Source: Cyclobacteriaceae bacterium (GTDB lineage: Bacteria > Bacteroidota > Bacteroidia > Cytophagales > Cyclobacteriaceae). From it: a stretch of 64,000 nt of DNA. The notes below the pieces were generated by a model. It had not been told where the DNA came from, made no database searches, and saw only the letters and a program-made list of their open reading frames with translations. How positions within the stretch are numbered: position 1 is the first letter of the stretch; each line of letters opens with the position of its first letter. Location: positions 36,474 through 100,473 of the forward strand of contig CATQIH010000046.1 in NCBI GenBank assembly GCA_958296015.1, given 5' to 3'. Both the position numbers and the translations under genes were made by a program. Shown here one piece after another: positions 25,808-34,609 of this stretch.

Positions 25808-26050
25808 CTAGCTGATAGATTCTCTGACCATGCGCGTATAGTTTCGCAGTGCCACCTTAAAATCTATGCCTTCGTGCATCATTCTTTCCAGCACAAAGAT
25901 AGCCGCCAAAATATGGGTAAGCTTCTCGCCCTCATCGTCGCCTCCTACCTTAAAGGGCAAAGTAGTTTCAGCGATTAGCGCATCTTCAGCTTCCCGGAGT
26001 TCATCGATCGTATGATTTTCTACAAGTACTTTTACAACAGGAATTTTCAT
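25808..26050 (-). CDS. DUF6952 family protein
   Basis: Small acidic protein of 80 residues that fits the DUF6952 pattern: KIPVVKVLVENHTIDELREAE at the start, GDDEGEKLTHILAAIFVLE in the middle and FKVALRNYTRMVRESIS at the end. No function is known. It lies 11 bases after a thioredoxin on the same strand, a pairing that recurs in Bacteroidota and suggests a shared redox role. Confidence 0.8.
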   Translation of the reverse strand: MKIPVVKVLVENHTIDELREAEDALIAETTLPFKVGGDDEGEKLTHILAAIFVLERMMHEGIDFKVALRNYTRMVRESIS

Positions 26051-26061
26051 ATAAAAACAAG

Positions 26062-26379
26062 CTATTTTAATTGTTCAATGAGCGAAACCACTGCTTCCTC
26101 TTTGCTCGAGGCAACTTTGTCTACCAGTGCTCCATCTTTGAAAATGGCAAAGAACGGCAGGTTGGTAACCCCCGATACTTTTCTTGCTTCCGGGCTTTGC
26201 TCCGCATTGACATCCACAAAAGTGATATCCTCAAACCTGTCATCTTCCGACAGTCTTTTAAACTTGGGTTTGAACAACCGGCAACTTCCACACCAGTCAG
26301 CATAATATTTCACGATCACTTTGTTGTTCTTCTCTAAAGTATCCTGGAAGTTTTCGTCTGTAATAAGTTCTACAGCCAT
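26062..26379 (-). CDS. Thioredoxin family protein
   Basis: Cytoplasmic redox protein of 105 residues with a complete thioredoxin fold: VIVKYYADWCGSCRLFKPKF (active site CGSC rather than the standard CGPC), FVDVNAEQSPEARKVSGVTNLPFFAIF with the cis-Pro, and a C-terminal helix. The Ser in the active site would shift the redox potential from that of classical thioredoxin. It is first in a two-gene unit with DUF6952. Confidence 0.9.
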   Translation of the reverse strand: MAVELITDENFQDTLEKNNKVIVKYYADWCGSCRLFKPKFKRLSEDDRFEDITFVDVNAEQSPEARKVSGVTNLPFFAIFKDGALVDKVASSKEEAVVSLIEQLK

Positions 26380-26552
26380 GAATAAGATTTATTGGTTGTT
26401 AACAATATTTATCAATTAGCTTAGTATTACGAAAAACATGGCAGTTTGTTGAACTGTTTAGCAAAAATATGCTTTTTTTATGATGATTTCATCATACAGA
26501 AGTTACTTATGAGGAAACTTTGCGTAAAACACATACACACTAACTAAATTAT

Positions 26553-27185
26553 ATGGCTCTCAAGACTTTTGTAAAAGTAAGCGGTGTTTCCAACCTCAGT
26601 GATGCCCGCTACAGTGCCGGCATGGGTGTCAATATCTTAGGGTTCAGTTTTGATCCTACAGATCACTACTTCGTTCCTGCCGATCAGTATATCGCCATTA
26701 CCGGATGGCTTTCCGGTGTAGACTATGCGGCGGAATTTACAGCCTGCACACCCAAAGAAATAGAGCAGCAGCTCACCGAACATGGCACAGTAGACCTGTT
26801 GCAAATAACGGATTATCATCTGTTGCCTTGGCTGCAAAAGCTGCAACTGCCCATCATCCTGAAGATAGACCTGGGCGAGATAGCTGATATTGCTACCCTG
26901 GCCGACATACTCCGGGATGCCCGCCCGCATGTCAGGTACTTTTTGCTTGAGCATGAGCATGGACAAGACACTGGCGACTGGCTGGACAATATGCTGCGCC
27001 TTGCCGACGAGTATGCTATCTTGTTGGGCTTTGGTATTGATACAGATAATATCGAAGCGATTGCAGAGCAAAGCAGCCTGAAAGGGATTGCCCTCAAAGG
27101 CAGCGAAGAGATCAAGCCCGGCTACAAATCGTATGATGAACTGGCTGATATACTGGAAGCTCTGGAAGTGGATGACGTGGATTGA
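26553..27185 (+). CDS. TrpF-like (phosphoribosylanthranilate isomerase-like) protein without catalytic residues
   Basis: TIM-barrel protein of 210 residues with TrpF layout: VKVSGVSNLSDARYSAGMGVNILGFSF at the start (compare KICGIT, then DA, then GAD-x-x-GF), LLQITDYHLLPWL in place of VQLHG, and GIALKGSEEIKPGYKSYDEL in place of VSSGVE-x-x-PGKKD. The general-base Cys of TrpF (Cys7 in Thermotoga) is Ser here, and the general-acid Asp (in ILLD) is Glu in YFLLEHE. It therefore probably does not catalyse the isomerisation. No trp genes are nearby. The phosphate-binding C-terminal loop is loosely kept, so it may bind a phosphorylated ligand. Confidence 0.72.
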   Translation: MALKTFVKVSGVSNLSDARYSAGMGVNILGFSFDPTDHYFVPADQYIAITGWLSGVDYAAEFTACTPKEIEQQLTEHGTVDLLQITDYHLLPWLQKLQLPIILKIDLGEIADIATLADILRDARPHVRYFLLEHEHGQDTGDWLDNMLRLADEYAILLGFGIDTDNIEAIAEQSSLKGIALKGSEEIKPGYKSYDELADILEALEVDDVD

Positions 27186-27479
27186 AGGCTGTGGAACGGA
27201 AGACCGAAGTCAGAAGCAGGAAAGTTGTAAGTCTGGAAATGTTCCAACCATTTTTGCTTTGGTTGAGTCTTCAGAGAAACTCACTATTAATACAAGTCTA
27301 TGAGCTATCGCCGCACCTTCATCTTGACCATTCTATTACTTATCTAGTATCTCATGCAAAAAAGACGCTATACAGGCTAATAAGACTGACTGGCTGGCAT
27401 TTGGTATAGGATACGGAGAATGTTAGGTAATTGTGTGACTTTGTACAAACTACAGAATAGGCAACTTTTTGCAGATAAA

Positions 27480-27776
27480 ATGAGCCGTGGGTCTGAGTCG
27501 CTGAATTTTTCCAACACACCACTGCCAGCCGAGTTTTATGCTATAGCTTCTCCTTTGGCAGAAACTTTTCCCCAGTCTTTGCTAGATAATGAGAAACGCA
27601 CCTACGGAGCACCTGACACTTACGACCAGGGAACAATCTACCTGATTCGCCATACAAAAGATGACACTGATCCCTGGTATATCGATACAAACGAAGCAAT
27701 CCTTCCGGACTTTCTCGTTCCTTATTTGCAGGAAATAAGCCATGTTACAGATAGTCTTCGTAACCTGCACAACTAA
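27480..27776 (+). CDS. Hypothetical protein
   Basis: Protein of about 98 residues from ATG 27480 (MSRGSESLNFSNTPLPAEFY); a further start lies at 27420. It has no signal peptide or membrane segment. The sequence is acidic and contains YDQGTIYLIRHTKDDTDPWYI followed by a helix. I do not recognise the family. It is followed 15 bases later by another unrecognised small gene, which may be cotranscribed. Confidence 0.55.
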   Translation: MSRGSESLNFSNTPLPAEFYAIASPLAETFPQSLLDNEKRTYGAPDTYDQGTIYLIRHTKDDTDPWYIDTNEAILPDFLVPYLQEISHVTDSLRNLHN

Positions 27777-27791
27777 TGTGAGGGGATACCT

Positions 27792-28268
27792 ATGAAATTA
27801 GCATTCTTCGTTTTCTGCTTCTTTTGGCTGCTGCCAGCATTTGGTCAGATTCACCTGGCCATTAAGAACACTTCAGGTAAGGAGAAAGAAGCATTTTACA
27901 TCGGAGACCGATTGGTTTTTGAGCTTAAAGGCATGGCTGGTACTCAAAAAGGTATCATTTACGCGATGGATGCTATAAATAACGAAATAACGGTAGGGAG
28001 TGCTCACATCAACTTAAAAGATATCGAGCTGGTATATTCCCAGAAAGAGTACCGCAACAGCTATCAAAACAAACTGATATCAGCAGGTATTTTGTATCCC
28101 ATGATTGATCAGTTCAACAATATGGTTATCTATAAAAATACATTCAGATGGCATCCGGGAGTGCTTATTGCCTCTGGAGGATTGGCCTTATCCGGATTTG
28201 CGCTCAGGTTCTTGAAGAAGAAAAAGTATAGGCTGAAGAACAGATTCCGGCTTGTGTTTTTGGCTTAG
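27792..28268 (+). CDS. Hypothetical membrane-anchored protein
   Basis: Protein of 158 residues with an N-terminal signal sequence (MKLAFFVFCFFWLLPAFGQ), a small beta-rich middle (FYIGDRLVFELKGMAGTQKG, ITVGSAHINLKDIELVYS) and a C-terminal hydrophobic helix (PGVLIASGGLALSGFALRFL) followed by Lys/Arg. The topology suggests a periplasmic domain tethered by the C-terminus. Its stop overlaps that of the convergent aminotransferase by four bases. Family unknown. Confidence 0.65.
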   Translation: MKLAFFVFCFFWLLPAFGQIHLAIKNTSGKEKEAFYIGDRLVFELKGMAGTQKGIIYAMDAINNEITVGSAHINLKDIELVYSQKEYRNSYQNKLISAGILYPMIDQFNNMVIYKNTFRWHPGVLIASGGLALSGFALRFLKKKKYRLKNRFRLVFLA

Positions 28269-29374
28269 CCTATACGTTTGCACACTGCTTTCACCCTCTC
28301 TGTTATATATTCCACTTCGCCATCCGTAAGCTCAGGATATATGGGAATAGACAACAGCTGAGAAGCCTGTTGGCAGGCTATCGGGTAATCAGCAGGAGCA
28401 GCCAGACCGGAGAAAACCGGCATCTGTGGCAGCGCGTAAGGGTAATGTACAGCCGTAGCAATGCCCTGACGCTTCAGCGCATCTGCCAGTGCATCGCGGT
28501 GGTTACTTTGCACGGCAAACAGATGATACACATGATGGTAATCCTCTCCGGCATTTTGTGGCAACACCAGTGCCAGATTTTTCCAGCTTTCACAGTAATG
28601 TGCAGCAATGGCGATTCTGCGCGCATTCCAGGCATCCAGATGGGGCAGTTTGTTGTGCAATACAGCGGCCTGTAGCGTATCCATACGGCTGTTTCTACCC
28701 AACGTGACGTGTTCATTTCTAGTAAGTTGTCCGTGACTGGCCATAGCCCTGCACCGCTGCGCCAGTGTTTTGTCGCTGGTCAGAATCATGCCACCATCGC
28801 CCAGGGCACCGAGATTTTTGGTAGGGTAAAAACTGAAAGCAGCGGCATGTCCAAAACTACCCACCTTTTTTTGCCCGATACTGGCTCCATGTGCCTGCGC
28901 ACAGTCTTCTATCACCCACAGCTTATACGCTTCTGCCAAGCTCATAATTGCTTCCATAGATGCAGGAAGTCCGTAAAGGTGAATAGGAATAATCGCTTTG
29001 GTCTTGTCTGTAAGCTTCTGCTCAATATGGGTGGCATCGATGGTATACAACAAAGGATCGGGCTCGACAAAAATAGGCGCACCGCCCAACATATACACTA
29101 CTTCGGCAGCAGATAGCCAGCCATTGGCCGGTACGATCACCTCATCGCCCGGTCCGATGTGCAAAGCTCTTAATATAATTTCCAGAGCATCGGTGCAATT
29201 CCCGCAGGCAATACCATGTTTAACGCCTGTATAAGCAGCAAAATCCTGTTCAAAAGTTGTCAATAGTTCACCGCCCATGATATATTCGCTTCCGATCACT
29301 TCGGATATCATCTGATTGAGTGCCGGTTGCATGTTAGTATGCAGTCGAACAAGGTTTACAAAAGGAATGTGCAT
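28265..29374 (-). CDS. DegT/DnrJ/EryC1/StrS-family aminotransferase
   Basis: PLP enzyme of 369 residues, typically making amino-sugars on nucleotide carriers for surface glycans. Motifs: GSEYIMGGELLTTFEQDFAAYTG, GIACGNCTDALEIILRAL, GDEVIVPANGW, IPIHLYGLPASM, VIEDCAQAHGAS and the PLP Lys in SFYPTKNLGALGDGG (Lys186). Unusually, no other glycan or nucleotide-sugar gene is adjacent; it stands between two hypothetical genes and pfkA. The exact sugar substrate cannot be read from the sequence. Confidence 0.9.
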   Translation of the reverse strand: MHIPFVNLVRLHTNMQPALNQMISEVIGSEYIMGGELLTTFEQDFAAYTGVKHGIACGNCTDALEIILRALHIGPGDEVIVPANGWLSAAEVVYMLGGAPIFVEPDPLLYTIDATHIEQKLTDKTKAIIPIHLYGLPASMEAIMSLAEAYKLWVIEDCAQAHGASIGQKKVGSFGHAAAFSFYPTKNLGALGDGGMILTSDKTLAQRCRAMASHGQLTRNEHVTLGRNSRMDTLQAAVLHNKLPHLDAWNARRIAIAAHYCESWKNLALVLPQNAGEDYHHVYHLFAVQSNHRDALADALKRQGIATAVHYPYALPQMPVFSGLAAPADYPIACQQASQLLSIPIYPELTDGEVEYITERVKAVCKRIG

Positions 29375-29497
29375 ATAAAAAAGCCCGGTTGGTTTTATTT
29401 TAGCAAAAATTCTTAAATCTTTACACCCAATTAATAGTCAAAGCTGTATTGAAAACGTTAATTATACATAATCGTTATTTGTTTGACTCTCTAATTG

Positions 29498-29513
29498 CTT
29501 TGTTTAAACAAAG
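29498..29513. promoter_or_regulatory. Perfect 16-bp palindrome upstream of pfkA
   Basis: CTTTGTTTAAACAAAG is a perfect inverted repeat 47 bases before the pfkA start, in the shared spacer with the divergent aminotransferase. It could be an operator for a dimeric regulator. No regulator gene is adjacent. Confidence 0.45.
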
Positions 29514-29559
29514 AAAACAACATTTGTCATCTATTTAATTAACTGGTTTAATCAGTTTT

Positions 29560-30531
29560 ATGAAAAAAATCGCGGTTTTAACTTCAGGTGGGGACGCCCC
29601 CGGAATGAACGCTTGCCTACGGGCTGTTATCAGAGGTGCTATTTATCATGGTGTAGAGGCATACGGTATCAAGTATGGCTACAACGGCATGATTGATGGC
29701 GATATTTACAAAATGAAATCCTATTCCGTCAGCAATATTATCCAGCGAGGCGGCACTATTCTCAAGTCTGCCCGGAGTGCGGAGTTCCGCACAAAAGAAG
29801 GCAGGAAAAAAGCTTTTCATCAATTGGAACGACGGGGTATCGAGGGGCTGGTGGTGATTGGAGGAAACGGTACCTTCAGTGGTGCAAGTACCTTTTACGA
29901 AGAGTATGGCGTACCAATTGTAGGCGCACCCGGCACTATCGACAACGACCTGTATGGCACCGACCATACCATTGGTTTTGATACGGCAGTCAATACGGCT
30001 TTGGAAGCCATTGATAAAATACGGGATACGGCCAATTCACACGACCGTATTTTCTTTATTGAAGTCATGGGGCGGGATGCCGGGTATATTGCCATCCAGT
30101 CAGGTATCGGCGGTGGTGCCGAACTGATCATGGTGCCGGAAACAAGCACCACAGTAGATGATGTGATCCATACCTTGCAACAGGGCAGAAACCACGAAAA
30201 GACCTCTTCGATTGTGGTAGTAGCAGAAGGAGAAGAAGAAGGTGGTGCAATGGAGGTAACGGCAAAAGTGAGGGAGCGGCTAAAAGGAAAAGACCTCAAA
30301 GTATCTATTCTCGGGCATATGCAGCGTGGTGGCACGCCTACGGCTGCCGACCGTATTCTTGCCAGTCGGCTGGGCCTGGCGGCTGTGGAAGGTTTGCTAA
30401 GTGGCAAAAAGAACATGATGGCTGGTATCATCAACAACCGTGTGGTCTTTACCAACTTCAAAGAGTGTATTAATACCAACAAACCACTTGAGCAGGATCT
30501 GCTCCGGATGGTTAAAATACTCAGTACCTAA
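29560..30531 (+). CDS. pfkA: ATP-dependent 6-phosphofructokinase
   Basis: Glycolytic kinase forming fructose-1,6-bisphosphate. The protein is 323 residues with TSGGDAPGMNACLRAVIRG at the start, GAPGTIDNDLYGTDHTIGFDTA (catalytic Asp in TIDND) and IEVMGRDAGYIAIQSGIGGG. Residue 104 and the position matching Lys124 of PPi enzymes are both Gly, which indicates ATP rather than PPi. Residue 103, the magnesium-contacting Asp of GGDGS in E. coli, is Asn here (VIGGNGTFSGA). The LemA-like gene follows after one base. Confidence 0.93.
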   Translation: MKKIAVLTSGGDAPGMNACLRAVIRGAIYHGVEAYGIKYGYNGMIDGDIYKMKSYSVSNIIQRGGTILKSARSAEFRTKEGRKKAFHQLERRGIEGLVVIGGNGTFSGASTFYEEYGVPIVGAPGTIDNDLYGTDHTIGFDTAVNTALEAIDKIRDTANSHDRIFFIEVMGRDAGYIAIQSGIGGGAELIMVPETSTTVDDVIHTLQQGRNHEKTSSIVVVAEGEEEGGAMEVTAKVRERLKGKDLKVSILGHMQRGGTPTAADRILASRLGLAAVEGLLSGKKNMMAGIINNRVVFTNFKECINTNKPLEQDLLRMVKILST

Positions 30532-30532
30532 C

Positions 30533-31009
30533 ATGGGATATTTGCCAATTGTGGTGGCAATTACAGGGTTTGTTGTCCTTTGGGCTATCGTTAGCCGCTA
30601 TAGCATCAACAACAAAAGGCAAGAGGCTGAAGCATCAGCCTCTTTGGTTTTTAAGCAGGCAGGCATCAGACATCACCTGCTTACACAACTCCGCCAGCAA
30701 ACTTCGCTACCGACTGCCCTGGAGCGTATTGCAGAAAGCACACAGCTACAGCGAGAAACACGCAACTCAACAGACTTGCTGCTGGCAGCACAGCGGGTAA
30801 ACATAGCCCTGCCAGCCTGGCCTGCAATCGATACTATGCCGCCTTCCTGTCAGGAAACCTGTGAACAACTACAAATCGCACAGCGTAACCTTCAGCAAGT
30901 ATACAAACAGTTTATCATTCGCCTGAAACAGTACAACGAGCTTACAGGCAAATACCCAACCCTCATCGTTGCCCGTATGACTGGTCACTATCCTGTAGAC
31001 AAACCATAG
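30533..31009 (+). CDS. LemA-like membrane protein
   Basis: Protein of 158 residues from ATG 30533, one base after the pfkA stop, so probably translated with it. An N-terminal transmembrane helix (MGYLPIVVAITGFVVLWAIV) is followed by a long helical region and a C-terminal segment KQYNELTGKYPTLIVARMTG, which matches the end of the LemA family (YN-x-x-x-x-x-x-P-x-x-x-x-A-x-x-x-G). The middle is shorter and more diverged than in true LemA, so it is a distant relative. Function unknown. Confidence 0.6.
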   Translation: MGYLPIVVAITGFVVLWAIVSRYSINNKRQEAEASASLVFKQAGIRHHLLTQLRQQTSLPTALERIAESTQLQRETRNSTDLLLAAQRVNIALPAWPAIDTMPPSCQETCEQLQIAQRNLQQVYKQFIIRLKQYNELTGKYPTLIVARMTGHYPVDKP

Positions 31010-31120
31010 GCTAACGCGTGAGTGCTCGTTACATCTATGATGATTACCTGTATGCTTTTACAAACAGCTTTTTAGAATTCTGATATGTATTACTCCCATT
31101 TCCCTGCTTACCTAATCATG

Positions 31121-33571
31121 AAATACTTATTGACGCTCCTTTTTACCGGATATGCCATGATGGCTTTGGCTACTGATTATCATATCAGCAACGAAGGCAA
31201 CGACAACCATACAGGAACCTCTGCTGAACAAGCCTGGCAATCTCTCAGCAAGCTGCAATCGGTGGCGGCACAACTGAAGCCGGGAGACCATATTTATTTC
31301 AGAAAAGGCGATGTGTTCTACGGACAGCTACAGTTGAAAGGACTTAATGGCACAGCTCAGCAGCCCATCAGCATTGGCGCGTATGGCACCGGCGACCTGC
31401 CTGTACTGGACGGCAGCATTACCCTGACAGGCTGGAAGAAAGACAAGGGCAATATCTGGAAAACCACTTGCCAGAATTGTAATCCAAAAGCTATACGTGG
31501 CGTGTACTTTGATGCCACCCTGATCAACAAAGCCCGGTATCCTAACCTGAGCGATGCCAACGGCGGCTACCTGACAGAAGACAAAGGCCACGGTTTTCAT
31601 GATCAGCAGGTGATCGTAGACAATGAACTGCCAGGAAAGTTTGCCAACAACTACTGGCAGGGTGCCGAGGCAGTAGCCCGCACCCGGGAATGGCTACTGG
31701 ATATTGCCATCGTGCAAAGCCAGGTGGGCAATACCATTGCACTGAATAGCAAGCTAACCTACGGCATTCCGAAAGGGTACGGGTATTTCTTTCAAAACAG
31801 TTATAAAGCGTTGGACCAGGACAAAGAATGGTACTTTGATGCAAAAACAAAAGAGCTATATATCTTTCTTGCCAGCACAGACCCTAACCAGCACAAAATA
31901 GAAACGGCCAGCAGCCATATCGTTTTCAGCCTCACCCACAGTCAGCACGTACAGATCAAAGACCTATGCTTTCGCAAAGGCAACGAGCAAACCGTGAGCT
32001 TTGATCACCTCTCCCACTGTAGCTTTACACACAACCAGGTATTACTCTCTGCCAAAGACGGGCTGGTGGTTAGCAATTCGCAATCCCTACAGATTGAGGA
32101 TAACCTGATTGATCATTCACAAAACAATGGCCTTGAGTTGCAGGCAGACCAGTGTGTCATTCAACATAACATCGTCAGCAACAGCGGCACCGTGGCAGGG
32201 ATGGGTGCTTCGGGCAATCATCAGTACATCGGATGTTATATGACAGGTGCTGGCAATACTTTTCAGTACAATCAAGTGCGCTATTCCGGGTACAATGCCG
32301 TGCATTTTATTGAAGGTCCCTGGCTGATTGCTGATAACCTGATAGAGCATTTTACTGTTGTCAAAAACGATGGTGCAGGCATATATAGCTACAAGAATAC
32401 GGCAAAAAACAAGGTACTCAACAATATCATACTACACAGCGACAATGCTGATGCAGGCACACCTCCTTCTGTCACCAGCAAAAGCCACGGCCTTTACGCA
32501 GACGAGGGCTGTCAGAATATACTATACGAAGGCAATACCATTGCTTACTGTGGCGATGGTTTGCTCATTCATGCAGCCAGTCACCTGGACGTGATCAATA
32601 ATACTTTTTTTGACAACAGCACTTTTGGCATCCGAATCAGCCAGCGCGACGGGCTGAAAAAACAGGAATACGAGATCGAAGCACTTGATGTTACCGGCAA
32701 TACGCTCTACACCACCACCGAAGACTATCCGCTGATTTTGGTGTGGGTGGAGAACCGTAATATAGATGAGGCAAAGCTGCTACAGCAAAACAAACTGATT
32801 AAAACACTCACAGCTTCTTCTGCTCAGTCGGCACAGGCTTATGTGTATGCACGTAGCGATGCAGGCACGGAAGTAGCGTCAGATATTGTAACACCCGCAG
32901 GCACGGCTCCGGTGGATGTTACCCATCAGCGTTACACGGTGACTGATACGCTAGGCAAAAATATGATTGTGAATCCCTACATGAATGAACGCTACGGACC
33001 CGGCAACTGGTCACCCGATCCCAACAAGAGTCCTAATTTTAAGATGGGCATGGAAGACGGTGCTATAGACGGAAAGACGCTCAAGATATTTTTCTCTGGT
33101 AATGGGCCTGTCAAACTGGGCAAAGCTGTGCAAAAAAATTTATCATTAAAAAAAGACACCTATTACGCAGCCAGTTTTGAAGCCATGAGTACCAAAGAAA
33201 ACTCTTTTAATTTCCAGGTCATCACAGGGTACGAAGGCACAGACGTGCATACGGTTAACTATTTTAATGCCAGTACAAAACCCAAGCGATATGAGGTTAT
33301 TTTTAAAGCTAAAAGCACTACCGACAATGCCAGGATGATCTTTGAAATCACAGCCGACAATAAGATACTCTATATCGATAATGTACATCTCAACCAGGTG
33401 GCCGTGAAGGAAGCAAACCTGTCGGCAGTAGCCAAACTGGAATACAATGCCAGCCAGCAAAGCAAAAAGCTTCCCATCAACGGAAACTATATGACCCCGG
33501 ATGGCAAAACGGTATCCGGCACCATCTCCCTACCTGCATATAGCTCGGTGATATTGTTGAAGAAACCGTAA
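31121..33571 (+). CDS. Secreted right-handed beta-helix protein
   Basis: Protein of about 816 residues from ATG 31121 (MKYLLTLLFTGYAMMALA signal peptide). After YHISNEGNDNHTGTSAEQAWQSL, the typical start of secreted polysaccharide-acting beta-helix proteins, it has LKPGDHIYFRKGDVFYGQ and then repeated N-x-I/V and N-x-F turns (IEDNLIDHSQNNGLELQ, YEGNTIAYCGDGLLIH, VINNTFFDN). Residues about 630-770 look like a carbohydrate-binding beta-sandwich. There is no T9SS tail. It may be a polysaccharide lyase or glycoside hydrolase; the catalytic residues cannot be assigned. An in-frame ATG at 31085 is less likely to be used. Confidence 0.8.
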   Translation, partial: KYLLTLLFTGYAMMALATDYHISNEGNDNHTGTSAEQAWQSLSKLQSVAAQLKPGDHIYFRKGDVFYGQLQLKGLNGTAQQPISIGAYGTGDLPVLDGSITLTGWKKDKGNIWKTTCQNCNPKAIRGVYFDATLINKARYPNLSDANGGYLTEDKGHGFHDQQVIVDNELPGKFANNYWQGAEAVARTREWLLDIAIVQSQVGNTIALNSKLTYGIPKGYGYFFQNSYKALDQDKEWYFDAKTKELYIFLASTDPNQHKIETASSHIVFSLTHSQHVQIKDLCFRKGNEQTVSFDHLSHCSFTHNQVLLSAKDGLVVSNSQSLQIEDNLIDHSQNNGLELQADQCVIQHNIVSNSGTVAGMGASGNHQYIGCYMTGAGNTFQYNQVRYSGYNAVHFIEGPWLIADNLIEHFTVVKNDGAGIYSYKNTAKNKVLNNIILHSDNADAGTPPSVTSKSHGLYADEGCQNILYEGNTIAYCGDGLLIHAASHLDVINNTFFDNSTFGIRISQRDGLKKQEYEIEALDVTGNTLYTTTEDYPLILVWVENRNIDEAKLLQQNKLIKTLTASSAQSAQAYVYARSDAGTEVASDIVTPAGTAPVDVTHQRYTVTDTLGKNMIVNPYMNERYGPGNWSPDPNKSPNFKMGMEDGAIDGKTLKIFFSGNGPVKLGKAVQKNLSLKKDTYYAASFEAMSTKENSFNFQVITGYEGTDVHTVNYFNASTKPKRYEVIFKAKSTTDNARMIFEITADNKILYIDNVHLNQVAVKEANLSAVAKLEYNASQQSKKLPINGNYMTPDGKTVSGTISLPAYSSVILLKKP

Positions 33572-33726
33572 AGAACCCTCCGGCTGGTTTTTTCTGCGAA
33601 AAATAAATGGCAAGAAAATTGGATATTGTTTGCTAACCTTACTTCCGCATAATTTTTGAATAAAATAATTTTATAACAAATTACGGATGCATAAGGTTAA
33701 GTACATATCATTATAATTTTAATGCA

Positions 33727-34530
33727 ATGAGAAAATACATAAGTTATATATCATTACTGCTGGTCTTTTGCTTTAGCTGCTCTAAAGTACCTTTGACGGG
33801 TAGAAAACAACTCAACCTCATTCCATCCTCACAGGTGAATTCGCTGGCTAACCAGCAATACAGTGAGGTGTTGAAAGAAAATAAGCTGTCTACCAACCAG
33901 CAACAGACGCAATTGATTAATAAAGTAGGCAAAAGACTTTCTACAGCCATCGAGACTTACATGAAGCAAAATGGTATGGAAGATGAAATAAAAGGATTTA
34001 AATGGGAGTTCAATCTTATCCAGGACGATAACACAGTGAATGCCTGGTGTATGCCCGGGGGGAAAGTAGCTTTCTATACCGGCATCATGCCCATTTGCCA
34101 GGATGAAAACGGTGTGGCCGTTGTAATGTCTCACGAAATCGCTCATGCCATTGCAGAGCATGGTAACGAACGTATGTCTCAGCAACTTGCTCTACAACTG
34201 GGTGGTACCGGCCTCTCCATAGCACTACAGCAAAAGCCGCAACTCACGCAGCAACTGGCAATGGCCGCTTTCGGGTTAGGTACACAGGTAGGTATTTTGC
34301 TGCCTTACAGCCGCTCACATGAGTCAGAAGCAGATGAAATAGGCATTTATATCATGGCGATGGCAGGGTATGACCCACATGCAGCCATTCCTTTCTGGCA
34401 AAGAATGGATAAACAGGGCGGTGCCAAACCACCGGAATTTTTGTCTACGCACCCTGATCCTGCCAACCGTATCAAGAACATAGAAAAAGCCATTCCCAAG
34501 GCGATGAAGATGGCAAAGAAACAGGCGTAA
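33727..34530 (+). CDS. M48-family metalloprotease, lipoprotein
   Basis: Zinc endopeptidase of 267 residues. The lipobox VFCFSCSK (Cys about 18) and the KVPLTGRKQLNLIP start are typical of periplasmic LoiP/BepA-type M48 proteases. The zinc motif is HEIAHAIAEHG (about 136-146), with the third ligand Glu in SRSHESEADEIGIYIMAMAGYDP. The C-terminus is FLSTHPDPANRIKNIEKA. The likely role is envelope quality control. It has its own downstream terminator. Confidence 0.93.
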   Translation: MRKYISYISLLLVFCFSCSKVPLTGRKQLNLIPSSQVNSLANQQYSEVLKENKLSTNQQQTQLINKVGKRLSTAIETYMKQNGMEDEIKGFKWEFNLIQDDNTVNAWCMPGGKVAFYTGIMPICQDENGVAVVMSHEIAHAIAEHGNERMSQQLALQLGGTGLSIALQQKPQLTQQLAMAAFGLGTQVGILLPYSRSHESEADEIGIYIMAMAGYDPHAAIPFWQRMDKQGGAKPPEFLSTHPDPANRIKNIEKAIPKAMKMAKKQA

Positions 34531-34546
34531 TGAATATGATATGATA

Positions 34547-34577
34547 AGCGACTGATTGCAAAATCAGTCGCTTTTTA
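34547..34577 (+). terminator. Intrinsic terminator after the M48 protease gene
   Basis: AGCGACTGATT (34547-34557), a GCAA-containing loop, AATCAGTCGCT (34562-34572), then a run of T residues on the plus strand. It starts 17 bases after the stop codon. Confidence 0.88.
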
Positions 34578-34609
34578 TTTGTACCCAAAACATACTACTT
34601 TTCCCCGAG

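Noticed and set aside
28265..29374. Part of a surface-glycan cluster
   Set aside because: No glycosyltransferase, epimerase or flippase lies nearby. The aminotransferase stands alone.
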